The notes below the pieces were generated by a model, which was not told where the DNA came from, did no database searches, and saw nothing but the letters and a program-made list of their open reading frames with translations. From assembly GCF_040270295.1 (NCBI RefSeq), contig NZ_JBELOE010000116.1: a stretch of DNA of 64,000 nt; one strand, written 5' to 3'. This document shows, one piece after another, positions 25,451 through 35,179 of the stretch. A program made the position numbers and the translations under genes. The stretch is from Catenovulum sediminis (GTDB lineage Bacteria; Pseudomonadota; Gammaproteobacteria; Enterobacterales; Alteromonadaceae). Each line of letters opens with the position of its first letter. The first letter of the stretch is position 1.

Positions 25451-25855
25451 ATGAGAGCTTTAAAAAAATCATCGGTAGCAGCGACATTAGGTGCGGTCGT
25501 TGTTGGATCTTTAACGACTGTTGAACTTGCCCAAGCCAACCCTTTTGCCATGCAGCATTTAGCCGCTGGATATGAATTGGCTGCCGGCGAAGCTAAATGC
25601 GGAGAAGGCAAGTGCGGCGCTAAAGCCGACAAAGAAGCTAAATGCGGTGAAGGCAAGTGTGGCGCTAAAGCCGATAAAGAAGCTAAATGCGGTGAAGGCA
25701 AGTGTGGCGCTAAAGCCGACAAAGAAGCTAAATGCGGAGAAGGCAAGTGTGGCGCTAAAGCTGATAAAGAAGCTAAATGCGGTGAAGGCAAGTGTGGCGC
25801 TAAAGCCGACAAAGAAGCTAAATGCGGTGAAGGCAAGTGCGGTAGCAAAAAATAA
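25451..25855 (+). CDS. hvfA: EGKCG-repeat RiPP precursor (HvfA/bufferin type), copper-binding
   Basis: 134 residues. It starts with a Sec-type signal peptide (MRALKKSSVAATLGAVVVGS..., likely cleaved after AQA near residue 29). A short spacer leads to a C-terminal core made of a 15-residue unit, EAKCGEGKCGAKADK, repeated five times plus a sixth truncated unit, giving six EGKCG motifs and 12 Cys. EGKCG is the known modification site of HvfA/bufferin peptides: a DUF692 (MNIO) enzyme converts the Cys so that the peptide binds copper. The genes for that enzyme and its DUF2063 partner follow immediately. The stop overlaps the next start by one base (TAATG). Identity of the final modification here is inferred. 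Confidence 0.92.
   Translation: MRALKKSSVAATLGAVVVGSLTTVELAQANPFAMQHLAAGYELAAGEAKCGEGKCGAKADKEAKCGEGKCGAKADKEAKCGEGKCGAKADKEAKCGEGKCGAKADKEAKCGEGKCGAKADKEAKCGEGKCGSKK
25589..25848 (+). repeat. 45-bp in-frame tandem repeat, about 5.8 copies
   Basis: Units begin at 25589, 25634, 25679, 25724, 25769 and 25814, each starting GAAGCTAAATGCGG. They differ at only a few, mostly synonymous positions (GGA/GGT, TGC/TGT, GAC/GAT, GCC/GCT). The near identity at DNA level suggests recent expansion or homogenisation. Open frames seen in other phases across the repeat are artefacts of its periodicity. Confidence 0.96.
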
Positions 25856-26697
25856 TGTTTGATGGTTTACATGGTGCGGGTCTAGGACTGCGCAGAGAGT
25901 TTATCGAGCACATCGACGAGCGTATGGATTCTGAATTGGACTTCCTAGAGGTTGCACCTGAAAACTGGATTAAAATGGGTGGCCGGTATGGCCACTTGTT
26001 TGAGCAGGTTACAGACAAATTCCAATTTACCTGCCATGGGTTATCTTTATCAATTGGGAGTCCTGATCCGCTAGATGTAAACTTCGTTAAACAAGTGAAA
26101 ACTTTTTTAGATAAACATAATATTGTTTTATATTCTGAGCACTTGAGTTTCTGCTCTGCGCAAGGACACCTATATGATTTAATGCCAATTCCTTTTACTT
26201 ACGAGGCGGCGCATTATGTTGCTAACAGGGTAAAGCAAGTACAGGATATTATCGAACGTCCTTTGGTGTTAGAAAACGTATCTTATTATACGCCATTAAT
26301 GCAGGAAATAAGTGAATTGGAATTTACCAAAACTGTATTGGAAGAATCAGGTGCCTTGATGTTATTAGATGTAAATAACGTTTATGTAAATTCTATTAAT
26401 CATAACTATGATGCCGAATTATTTATTTCTGGTTTACCTTCAGAAAAAGTTGTTTATGGGCATATTGCCGGCCATTATAATCAAGACATAGATCTCATAA
26501 TCGATACTCATGGCGCTGATGTTATTGAACCTGTTTGGAAGTTGTTAGAATTCGCATATCAACAACATGGTTGTTTCCCGACTTTATTAGAAAGAGACTT
26601 TAATATTCCTTCTGTTGAGCAAATGCTTGAAGAAGTCCGATGTATCAGCAAAATACAGGCCGCAGTCAATAAGCTTAATTTGAGTATCAATGCATAA
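25855..26697 (+). CDS. hvfB: DUF692 multinuclear non-heme iron (MNIO) RiPP maturase
   Basis: 280 residues, a TIM-barrel of the DUF692 family. Candidate metal ligands sit in the expected series of motifs: EVAPENW, TCHGLSLSIG, YSEHLSFC, VLENVSYY, LLDVNNVYVNSINH, YGHIAGHY, DTHGADV and LLERDFNIP. MNIO enzymes oxidatively rearrange Cys residues in precursor peptides. Translation is coupled to the precursor (TAATG) and the 3' end overlaps the DUF2063 gene by eight bases, so the three form one unit. Confidence 0.95.
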   Translation: MFDGLHGAGLGLRREFIEHIDERMDSELDFLEVAPENWIKMGGRYGHLFEQVTDKFQFTCHGLSLSIGSPDPLDVNFVKQVKTFLDKHNIVLYSEHLSFCSAQGHLYDLMPIPFTYEAAHYVANRVKQVQDIIERPLVLENVSYYTPLMQEISELEFTKTVLEESGALMLLDVNNVYVNSINHNYDAELFISGLPSEKVVYGHIAGHYNQDIDLIIDTHGADVIEPVWKLLEFAYQQHGCFPTLLERDFNIPSVEQMLEEVRCISKIQAAVNKLNLSINA

Positions 26698-27427
26698 ATT
26701 TCAACAAGTGCAATTGGATTTTGCAAAAACGATTCGAAATCCGCTTAATTCAGGCAAGTGCAGCACATTGCCAGAACAGCGTGTCGCGGTATATCAAGAA
26801 CTTTTTATCAATAATATGCAAGATAGCCTTACTACGGTATTTCCGGTATTGGCCAAAATATATGGTGAGGTAAATTGGCCGAAAGTTGTCAGACAATTTT
26901 TTCAGATACATAAAAGCCGGTCACCTTATTTTAGTGATTTAGCATCTGAATTTATTGATTTTTTAAGTGAAGAATATGATAGCAAAGACGCTCCGCCATT
27001 TTATCTTTATCTGGCCCACTATGAATGGCTTGAATTAAGTATTGCGATAAAACAGGCATCATACAAACGAAGCAAAATAAAAAATCTTGAAACGCAATTT
27101 TTTGTTTTATCAGATGTTGCTCAGATGGTCTCTTACCCTTTTCCAGTGCATAAAATAACTGTCGATTACCAGCCACAAGCAGAGCAAGATACAACATATC
27201 TGGTAGTCTATCGCGATTTTAATGAAAGGGTTCAATTTTTAGAGATTAACGCTGTATTAGCTTTTACATTAGATTTAGTCGATAAATCTGTGGCAAATAC
27301 TTTTTCTGCTCTGTTGGGTGAAGTTACTAAACACTTGCCTCAAATATCTGCAACACAATTGGAAAATGGACTAAAAACGAGACTGAGTGAGTTGGCAGAG
27401 GTTGGCATTATAGTAAATAAGAAATAA
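26690..27427 (+). CDS. hvfC: DUF2063 RiPP maturation partner protein
   Basis: 245 residues. The N-terminal DUF2063 domain (about 5-100) is clear: QLDFAKTIRN, PEQRVAVYQELFINNMQDSL, FPVLAKIYGEVNW and FYLYLAHYEWLELSI. A C-terminal beta/winged-helix-like part follows. Family members bind the precursor peptide and deliver it to the MNIO enzyme. It overlaps hvfB by eight bases. Confidence 0.93.
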   Translation: MHKFQQVQLDFAKTIRNPLNSGKCSTLPEQRVAVYQELFINNMQDSLTTVFPVLAKIYGEVNWPKVVRQFFQIHKSRSPYFSDLASEFIDFLSEEYDSKDAPPFYLYLAHYEWLELSIAIKQASYKRSKIKNLETQFFVLSDVAQMVSYPFPVHKITVDYQPQAEQDTTYLVVYRDFNERVQFLEINAVLAFTLDLVDKSVANTFSALLGEVTKHLPQISATQLENGLKTRLSELAEVGIIVNKK

Positions 27428-27486
27428 TTATTTGGAATTGACGTAACTTTTGTCTAACATACGCAAAAATTTTTAGGAGGAGATAT

Positions 27487-27615
27487 ATGTCTCATCAAGA
27501 TCATCAGTTTGAAGAAACTTCAAACGTGGGCCATTTATTAGCGGCAGTAGCCGTGACTATTGCCTTACCTTTGCTACCAGCTGTATTAGGTTGGTATATC
27601 ATTTTAGCAAAGTAA
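27487..27615 (+). CDS. Small membrane protein, 42 residues
   Basis: ATG at 27487 with a near-perfect ribosome site (TAGGAGGA, spacing about five). The product begins MSHQDHQFEETSNVGH and continues into one hydrophobic helix (about residues 17-39, AVTIALPLLPAVLGWYIIL), ending in AK. It lies 59 bases after hvfC. I do not recognise a family. Three His in the short N-tail could be coincidence or a metal link. The strong ribosome site and clean helix make it a likely real gene; whether it belongs to the RiPP operon is unknown. Confidence 0.72.
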   Translation: MSHQDHQFEETSNVGHLLAAVAVTIALPLLPAVLGWYIILAK

Positions 27616-27642
27616 AACAAAAACATTTTTACATTTAAGGAC

Positions 27643-27703
27643 TTGGCAAATATGCCAATTTGAAACTTTTTGGCAGTTTTTGTGACTAACAAATACTGCC
27701 AAA
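27643..27703 (+). other. Pair of TTGGCA/TGCCAA inverted repeats before a response-regulator gene
   Basis: TTGGCA-AATA-TGCCAA (27643-27658) is a compact palindrome. About ten bases later, TTTGGCAGT (27669-27677) pairs with ACTGCCAAA (27695-27703), and after one mismatch TTTGT/ACAAA continues the stem to a five-base loop. Both share the TTGGCA core. No T-run follows. They could be an operator with repeated half-sites or mRNA stem-loops. Confidence 0.55.
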
Positions 27704-27730
27704 GTTATTCAGGGTAGAAGGTTAAACATT

Positions 27731-28099
27731 ATGAAAGTATTACTAGTTGATGATAACGTTGCGTTACGCCATCAAATTGCCGAGCAGTTGTTTGCCAATG
27801 GTTTTGAGGTAGAGCAAGCTGACAATGGTTTATCAGGCCTTAATAAAGCAAAAAGTAGTTCATTTGATATCGTCGTTACTGACTTTAAAATGCCGATTAT
27901 TGATGGTGTTAAGTTATCAGAGAATTTAATAAACGACTTAAATTATCAAGCTCAACAAATATTAATATTAACGACAGACACCAGTGCACAAGCCATTTTC
28001 AATATCGAAAAATTAAAGTTGGAATGGTTAGCTAAACCGGTAGAATTTGAACAAATCTTAGCTGCAATTCAGCACGCAGATGAAGGAGCTGCAGCTTAA
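27731..28099 (+). CDS. Single-domain response regulator (CheY-like)
   Basis: 122 residues, a bare receiver domain. VLLVDDN supplies the acidic pair, Asp of VVTDFKMPIIDG is the phospho-acceptor (about residue 52), LTTD carries the conserved Thr, and WLAKPVEF the Lys. There is no output domain, so it signals by protein contact. No kinase is adjacent. It is flanked by strong inverted repeats on both sides. Confidence 0.92.
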   Translation: MKVLLVDDNVALRHQIAEQLFANGFEVEQADNGLSGLNKAKSSSFDIVVTDFKMPIIDGVKLSENLINDLNYQAQQILILTTDTSAQAIFNIEKLKLEWLAKPVEFEQILAAIQHADEGAAA

Positions 28100-28106
28100 T
28101 CTTTAA

Positions 28107-28138
28107 ACATACTTTAAGCCTGTTGGCTTAAAGTATGT
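28107..28138. other. Perfect 14-bp inverted repeat after the receiver gene
   Basis: ACATACTTTAAGCC and GGCTTAAAGTATGT are exact complements around a TGTT loop. It sits eight bases after the response-regulator stop. There is no T-run, so it is either an atypical terminator or an mRNA 3'-end stabiliser. Confidence 0.7.
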
Positions 28139-28216
28139 AAGCTTGAAGCAGGATAGCTTGCAATTTGGTTCCATTTTGTTTTAATGCTGCCAAGCAAAAC
28201 GTATTGGAACCTAAAA

Positions 28217-28765
28217 ATGACAGAGCAAGCTAATTTGGACTATATCAGATCCAGCATTAAAACCATTCCTAATTATCCCAAAGAAGGGATCATGTTCAGA
28301 GATGTCACTTCTTTGATCGAAGATGGCAAAGCTTTCGCCATGTCAGTAAATGCGTTGGCAGCACAATATAAAGACAAACATATCACTAAAGTTGTCGGTG
28401 CAGAAGCGAGGGGATTTATTTTTGGCGCAGCCGTTGCAAATGTATTAGGGGCTGGTTTTGTGTTAGCCCGTAAGCCGAATAAACTTCCACGTGAGACCGT
28501 AAGACAAAGCTATCAGTTGGAATATGGTGAAGACGAACTGCATATTCATAAAGATGCTTTAACCGCTGATGATCATGTTTTAATGATTGATGATTTAATT
28601 GCAACAGGCGGAACAATGGAAGCCGCCGTAAAGATGGTACGTTCATTAGGAGCAAAAGTTGAAGATGCAGCTTTTGTTATCTCGCTACCTGATTTAGGTG
28701 GTTTAGCTAAACTGCAAGCATTAGATGTACAAGCATATAGTTTAGTGAGTTTTAACGGAGAGTAA
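28217..28765 (+). CDS. apt: Adenine phosphoribosyltransferase
   Basis: 182 residues from the ATG at 28217 (GGAAC upstream); a longer frame at 28184 is rejected because the family begins near DYIRSSIKTIPNYP. It converts adenine and PRPP to AMP. Seen: GIMFRDVTSLIEDG, VVGAEARGFIFGAAVA, LARKPNKLPRET, and the PRPP site VLMIDDLIATGGTMEAA. It lies eight bases before dnaX, the order seen in E. coli. Confidence 0.96.
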   Translation: MTEQANLDYIRSSIKTIPNYPKEGIMFRDVTSLIEDGKAFAMSVNALAAQYKDKHITKVVGAEARGFIFGAAVANVLGAGFVLARKPNKLPRETVRQSYQLEYGEDELHIHKDALTADDHVLMIDDLIATGGTMEAAVKMVRSLGAKVEDAAFVISLPDLGGLAKLQALDVQAYSLVSFNGE

Positions 28766-28773
28766 TATCTAAA

Positions 28774-31269
<2,496 letters not shown>

Positions 31270-31321
31270 TACTGCAAAATAATATTGCAAATTAATTGAA
31301 TTAAATTGAAGGTAATAAAAT

Positions 31322-31651
31322 ATGTTTAAAGGTGGTGGATTGGGCAATATGATGAAGCAAGCGCAACAAATGCAAGAGCGCATGCAAAAAGCCCAACAAG
31401 AGATCGCTAATATGGAAGTTATTGGTGAATCAGGCGCAGGCATGGTAAAAGTGACTATGTTAGGCAATCACAATGTTAAAAGAGTTGAAATCGATCCAAG
31501 TTTATTGGATGACGATAAAGAAATGTTGGAAGATCTGATGGCCGCTGCGGTGAATGATGCCGTCCGTCGAGTTGAAAAACAAAATCAAGAGAAAATGGCT
31601 GAAATTACCGGCGGTATGCAATTACCACCTGGTATGAAAATGCCGTTTTAG
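31322..31651 (+). CDS. ybaB: YbaB/EbfC nucleoid-associated protein
   Basis: 109 residues. FKGGGLGNMMKQAQQMQERMQ, then GESGAGMVKVTMLGNHNV, RVEIDPSLLDDD and LPPGMKMPF are the hallmarks of the family, a dimeric DNA-binding protein. The dnaX-ybaB-recR order is the common gammaproteobacterial one. It starts 52 bases after dnaX. Confidence 0.96.
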   Translation: MFKGGGLGNMMKQAQQMQERMQKAQQEIANMEVIGESGAGMVKVTMLGNHNVKRVEIDPSLLDDDKEMLEDLMAAAVNDAVRRVEKQNQEKMAEITGGMQLPPGMKMPF

Positions 31652-31669
31652 CGCAGTTAAAGAGTATTC

Positions 31670-32266
31670 ATGAAATTCTCCCCATTATTAGATGCCTTAA
31701 TTGAATCTTTACGCATCCTACCGGGTGTTGGGCCAAAGTCGGCACAGCGCATGGCTTTTATGTTATTAGAGCACTCAAATGGGGCGAAAAAGTTAGCTAA
31801 AAATATATTGGCTGCCGTAGACGGTATTCAATCTTGCAGCCAATGCCGCAACTATACCCAACAACCTGTCTGTGATATTTGCCAATCTGAGATCAGAAAA
31901 TACGCAGGGCAATTATGCGTCGTAGCAAGTCCTTTAGATGTTTTGTCAATTGAACAAACAGGTCATTATCAAGGTCGGTATTTTGTATTAAAGGGATTAC
32001 TTTCACCAATCGATGGGATTGGGCCGGATGAGTTAGGTTTGGATTTGTTGGCAAAACAACTACAACAATCCTCAGTACGAGAATTGATCTTGGCGACATC
32101 ACCCAGTGTTGAAGGTGAAGCGACCGCTTATTATGTTTCTGAAATGGCCAAAGCGGCCTCAATTGAGGTGACCCGACTGGCACAAGGGTTGCCATCTAGC
32201 GGCGAGCTATCTGCAATCGACAGCCGAACCTTGGGTCATGCGTTTAGCGGTCGAAAACAGTTGTAA
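31670..32266 (+). CDS. recR: Recombination mediator RecR
   Basis: 198 residues. It has the helix-hairpin-helix LPGVGPKSAQRMAF, a zinc-finger CSQCRNYTQQPVCDIC, a Toprim domain (LCVVASPLDVLSIEQTGHY and ATSPSVEGEATAYY), and the C-terminal Walker-like VTRLAQGLPSSGEL. It works with RecO and RecF to load RecA on gapped DNA. It is 18 bases after ybaB. Confidence 0.97.
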   Translation: MKFSPLLDALIESLRILPGVGPKSAQRMAFMLLEHSNGAKKLAKNILAAVDGIQSCSQCRNYTQQPVCDICQSEIRKYAGQLCVVASPLDVLSIEQTGHYQGRYFVLKGLLSPIDGIGPDELGLDLLAKQLQQSSVRELILATSPSVEGEATAYYVSEMAKAASIEVTRLAQGLPSSGELSAIDSRTLGHAFSGRKQL

Positions 32267-32283
32267 AAAATTTAAAGCCTCAT

Positions 32284-32312
32284 CTTGAAATCAAATCAGC
32301 GACCCCCCATTT
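32284..32312 (+). promoter_or_regulatory. Heat-shock (sigma-32) promoter of htpG
   Basis: CTTGAAA (32284-32290) and CCCCATTT (32305-32312) match the sigma-32 consensus on both sides with a 14-base spacer. The promoter lies about 80 bases before the htpG start, fitting a known heat-shock gene. Confidence 0.9.
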
Positions 32313-32390
32313 AATTAGCACTTAGATGAGTTCATTTTGAACTGATATCCATTTTAGCTAGAATTGCGAATTAGACAGGAGACGTATTCA

Positions 32391-34310
32391 ATGAGCGAAG
32401 TCGCACATAAAGAAACGCATGGCTTTCAAACAGAAGTAAAACAACTTCTGCAATTGATGATCCACTCATTATATTCAAACAAAGAAATATTTTTACGTGA
32501 GCTTGTATCTAACGCATCTGATGCGGCCGATAAACTACGTTTTAAAGCGCTATCAAATAATGCATTATTTGAAAATGATGGTGATGTAAAAGTTCGGATC
32601 AGTGTCGACAAAGATGCCGGCACGGTGACCATTTCAGATAATGGTATTGGTATGACGCGCGATGAAGTCATTGAGCATTTAGGGACAATCGCAAAATCAG
32701 GCACAAAAGAATTTTTTGGTAAATTAACCGGTGACGAAGCAAAAGACTCGCAGTTAATCGGTCAATTTGGTGTCGGTTTTTACTCAGCATTTATTGTTGC
32801 AGATGAAGTGACTGTACGTACTCGAGCTGCAGGTGAAGCGACAGAGCGTGGCGTTGAATGGAGTTCAAAAGGCGATGGTGAATTCACCATTGGTGATATT
32901 GAAAAAGAAAAACGCGGCACAGACGTTATTCTGCATTTAAAAGAAGATGAACAAGAATTTTTAGACGACTGGAAAGTACGTTCTATTATCACACGTTATT
33001 CCGACCACATTGGTATTCCGGTAGAAATGTGGAAAGAAGGCACTCCTGAGTCAGAAGGCGAAGACGGTGAAAAAATAGCAGCGACAGAAGGGCAGTGGGA
33101 AGCCATCAATAAGGGAACTGCACTTTGGGTACGAGACAAATCAGATATCTCTGATGAAGAGTACAAAGAGTTTTACAAATCTATCGCACATGATTTTGAT
33201 GAACCGTTGAAGTGGGTACACAATAAAGTAGAAGGTAAAACGGAGTACACAAGCTTATTGTATATTCCAAAACGTGCGCCGTTTGACATGTGGAATCGTG
33301 ACGTAAAACATGGCATTAAGTTATATGTTCAACGTGTATTTATCATGGATGATGCAGAAAAATTCATGCCGAGCTACCTCCGTTTTGTTAAAGGTTTAGT
33401 GGATTCAAATGACTTACCATTAAACGTATCGCGTGAAATATTGCAAGATAATAAAGTTACCCAAGCCATTCGTAGCGGTAACGTAAAACGCGTTTTACAA
33501 ACCCTGACACGTATGGCTGAAAATGCGCCTGAAGATTATGCAATTTTCTGGAAAGAGTTTGGTAATGTATTAAAAGAAGGTCCGGCCGAAGATTTTGCCA
33601 ACAAAGACAAGATCGCTAAATTGTTCCGTTTTGCTTCCACACACACAGATAAAAACGAACAGACAGTTGCGTTAGATGCTTATCTTGAAAGAATGAAAGA
33701 AGGTCAGGATAAAATCTATTATATTACAGCCGATACCTTTGAAGCTGCTAAATCAAGCCCGCATCTAGAAGCGTTCCGCAAAAAAGGCATTGAAGTGCTC
33801 TTAATGGCAGAGCGTGTTGATGAGTGGATGATGTCTCATTTAACTGAATACAATGAGAAACAATTCCAACATGTTGCTAAAGCGAACATCGATTTATCTG
33901 ATATGGATGATGAAGAGACTAAAAAAGCGCATGAGGAAACAGAAAAAGCATTTGAAAGCTTTGTTGAGCGCGCTAAAAACGCATTAGGCGACAAAGTTAA
34001 AGACGTTAAAGTATCACATCGTTTAACAGAATCACCAGCTGTGATTACAACCGATGAGTATGATATGAATACTCAAATGGCGAAACTTTTAGAAGCTGCA
34101 GGGCAGGCAGTACCTGAAACTAAATATATCTTCGAAGTTAACCCAGAGCATGCCTTGGTTAAGCGTGTTGCAGATGAAACAGATGAAGAATTATTCAAAG
34201 AATGGGTCGAAGTGCTGTTAGATCAAGCGACTTTAGCTGAAAGGGGTTCATTGAAAAATCCAGCTGAGTTTGTCACTAAACTGAACAAGCTATTGTTAAA
34301 AGTTGGCTAA
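32391..34310 (+). CDS. htpG: Molecular chaperone HtpG (bacterial Hsp90)
   Basis: 639 residues from the ATG at 32391, which has CAGGAGA upstream; the in-frame start at 32364 is rejected. GHKL ATPase motifs are clear: LRELVSNASDAADKLRF, ISDNGIGMTRDEVIEHLGTI, and IGQFGVGFYSAFIVAD. The middle domain follows with YIPKRAPFDMW and LPLNVSREILQ, then the C-terminal dimerisation domain. It helps fold or remodel client proteins under stress and is preceded by a sigma-32-type promoter and followed by a terminator, so it forms its own unit. Confidence 0.98.
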   Translation: MSEVAHKETHGFQTEVKQLLQLMIHSLYSNKEIFLRELVSNASDAADKLRFKALSNNALFENDGDVKVRISVDKDAGTVTISDNGIGMTRDEVIEHLGTIAKSGTKEFFGKLTGDEAKDSQLIGQFGVGFYSAFIVADEVTVRTRAAGEATERGVEWSSKGDGEFTIGDIEKEKRGTDVILHLKEDEQEFLDDWKVRSIITRYSDHIGIPVEMWKEGTPESEGEDGEKIAATEGQWEAINKGTALWVRDKSDISDEEYKEFYKSIAHDFDEPLKWVHNKVEGKTEYTSLLYIPKRAPFDMWNRDVKHGIKLYVQRVFIMDDAEKFMPSYLRFVKGLVDSNDLPLNVSREILQDNKVTQAIRSGNVKRVLQTLTRMAENAPEDYAIFWKEFGNVLKEGPAEDFANKDKIAKLFRFASTHTDKNEQTVALDAYLERMKEGQDKIYYITADTFEAAKSSPHLEAFRKKGIEVLLMAERVDEWMMSHLTEYNEKQFQHVAKANIDLSDMDDEETKKAHEETEKAFESFVERAKNALGDKVKDVKVSHRLTESPAVITTDEYDMNTQMAKLLEAAGQAVPETKYIFEVNPEHALVKRVADETDEELFKEWVEVLLDQATLAERGSLKNPAEFVTKLNKLLLKVG

Positions 34311-34341
34311 ACCCAACTGACATATCTGGATAAATAGTATG

Positions 34342-34368
34342 AAAAACGGACGCCAAGCGTCCGTTTTT
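34342..34368 (+). terminator. Rho-independent terminator of htpG
   Basis: ACGGACGC and GCGTCCGT form an 8-bp stem with a CAA loop, flanked by A5 and T5. Confidence 0.94.
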
Positions 34369-34442
34369 GTGTTTTTGGCTTGTATAATCCCACTCATCGT
34401 TGTATTGTTCGCCGCAGTTTATTTTTGTACTTAGAGGACGTT

Positions 34443-35087
34443 ATGCGAATCATCTTATTAGGTGCGCCTGGTGCAGGTAAAGGCACGCAAGCACAATACT
34501 TGATGCAAGAGTTCGGCATTCCGCAAATCTCAACTGGAGATATGCTGCGCGCTGCAATTAAAGCGGGTACTCCGTTAGGCTTAGAAGCGAAAAAAGTGAT
34601 TGATGCCGGTCAATTGGTTTCAGATGAAATCATTATTGGTTTGGTTAAAGAGCGTATTGCTCAACCGGATTGTCAAAATGGCTTTTTGTTAGACGGTTTC
34701 CCACGCACAATACCACAAGCGGATGCTATGGTAGAAAGCAATATCAACATCGACTATGTTTTGGAATTTGATGTTCCGGATGAAGTGATTGTTGAGCGAA
34801 TGAGTGGACGTCGGGTTCATCCAGCTTCAGGTCGTGTATATCATATCGTATACAACCCACCTAAAGAAGAAGGTAAAGATGATCAAACCGGTGACGAGTT
34901 GATCATCCGCGCAGATGATGAACCGGAAACGGTTAAAAAGCGTTTGGATATTTACCACGAACAAACTGAACCATTAGTTGCATACTATCAAGGTTTGGCA
35001 GAGCAGGGTAAAACTCAGTATCATAAATTAGATGGTACACAGGCCGTTGAAAAAGTCAGCGCACAGTTAAAAGCCTTGTTAGCTTGA
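34443..35087 (+). CDS. adk: Adenylate kinase
   Basis: 214 residues, the E. coli length, from the ATG at 34443 (AGAGGA upstream); the longer frame from 34380 is rejected. It interconverts ATP + AMP and 2 ADP. P-loop GAPGAGKGTQAQ, AMP site ISTGDMLRAAIKAGT, DGFPRTIPQADAM, and the LID segment RRVHPASGRVYHIVYNPP without zinc Cys. The gene stands alone between two terminators. Confidence 0.98.
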   Translation: MRIILLGAPGAGKGTQAQYLMQEFGIPQISTGDMLRAAIKAGTPLGLEAKKVIDAGQLVSDEIIIGLVKERIAQPDCQNGFLLDGFPRTIPQADAMVESNINIDYVLEFDVPDEVIVERMSGRRVHPASGRVYHIVYNPPKEEGKDDQTGDELIIRADDEPETVKKRLDIYHEQTEPLVAYYQGLAEQGKTQYHKLDGTQAVEKVSAQLKALLA

Positions 35088-35113
35088 TATTTAGCGAATC
35101 AAAAGCAAAATAT

Positions 35114-35150
35114 AAAAAACCGCCTTGTATAATTACAGGGCGGTTTTTTT
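35114..35150. terminator. Bidirectional terminator between adk and the beta-propeller lipoprotein gene
   Basis: CCGCCTTGTA and TACAGGGCGG pair (one wobble) with a TAAT loop, flanked by A6 on the left and T7 on the right. It can serve adk on + and the convergent gene on -. Confidence 0.93.
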
Positions 35151-35179
35151 GTATATCAGGTAATTTATTTTACAGCGGG

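Noticed and set aside
25589..25848. CRISPR-like direct repeats
   Set aside because: Units are contiguous, in frame and coding, with no unique spacers and no cas genes nearby.
25447..25862. Long open frames on both strands in other phases across the Cys-repeat gene
   Set aside because: They arise from the 45-bp periodicity; only the frame with a signal peptide, EGKCG motifs and coupling to the MNIO gene makes sense.
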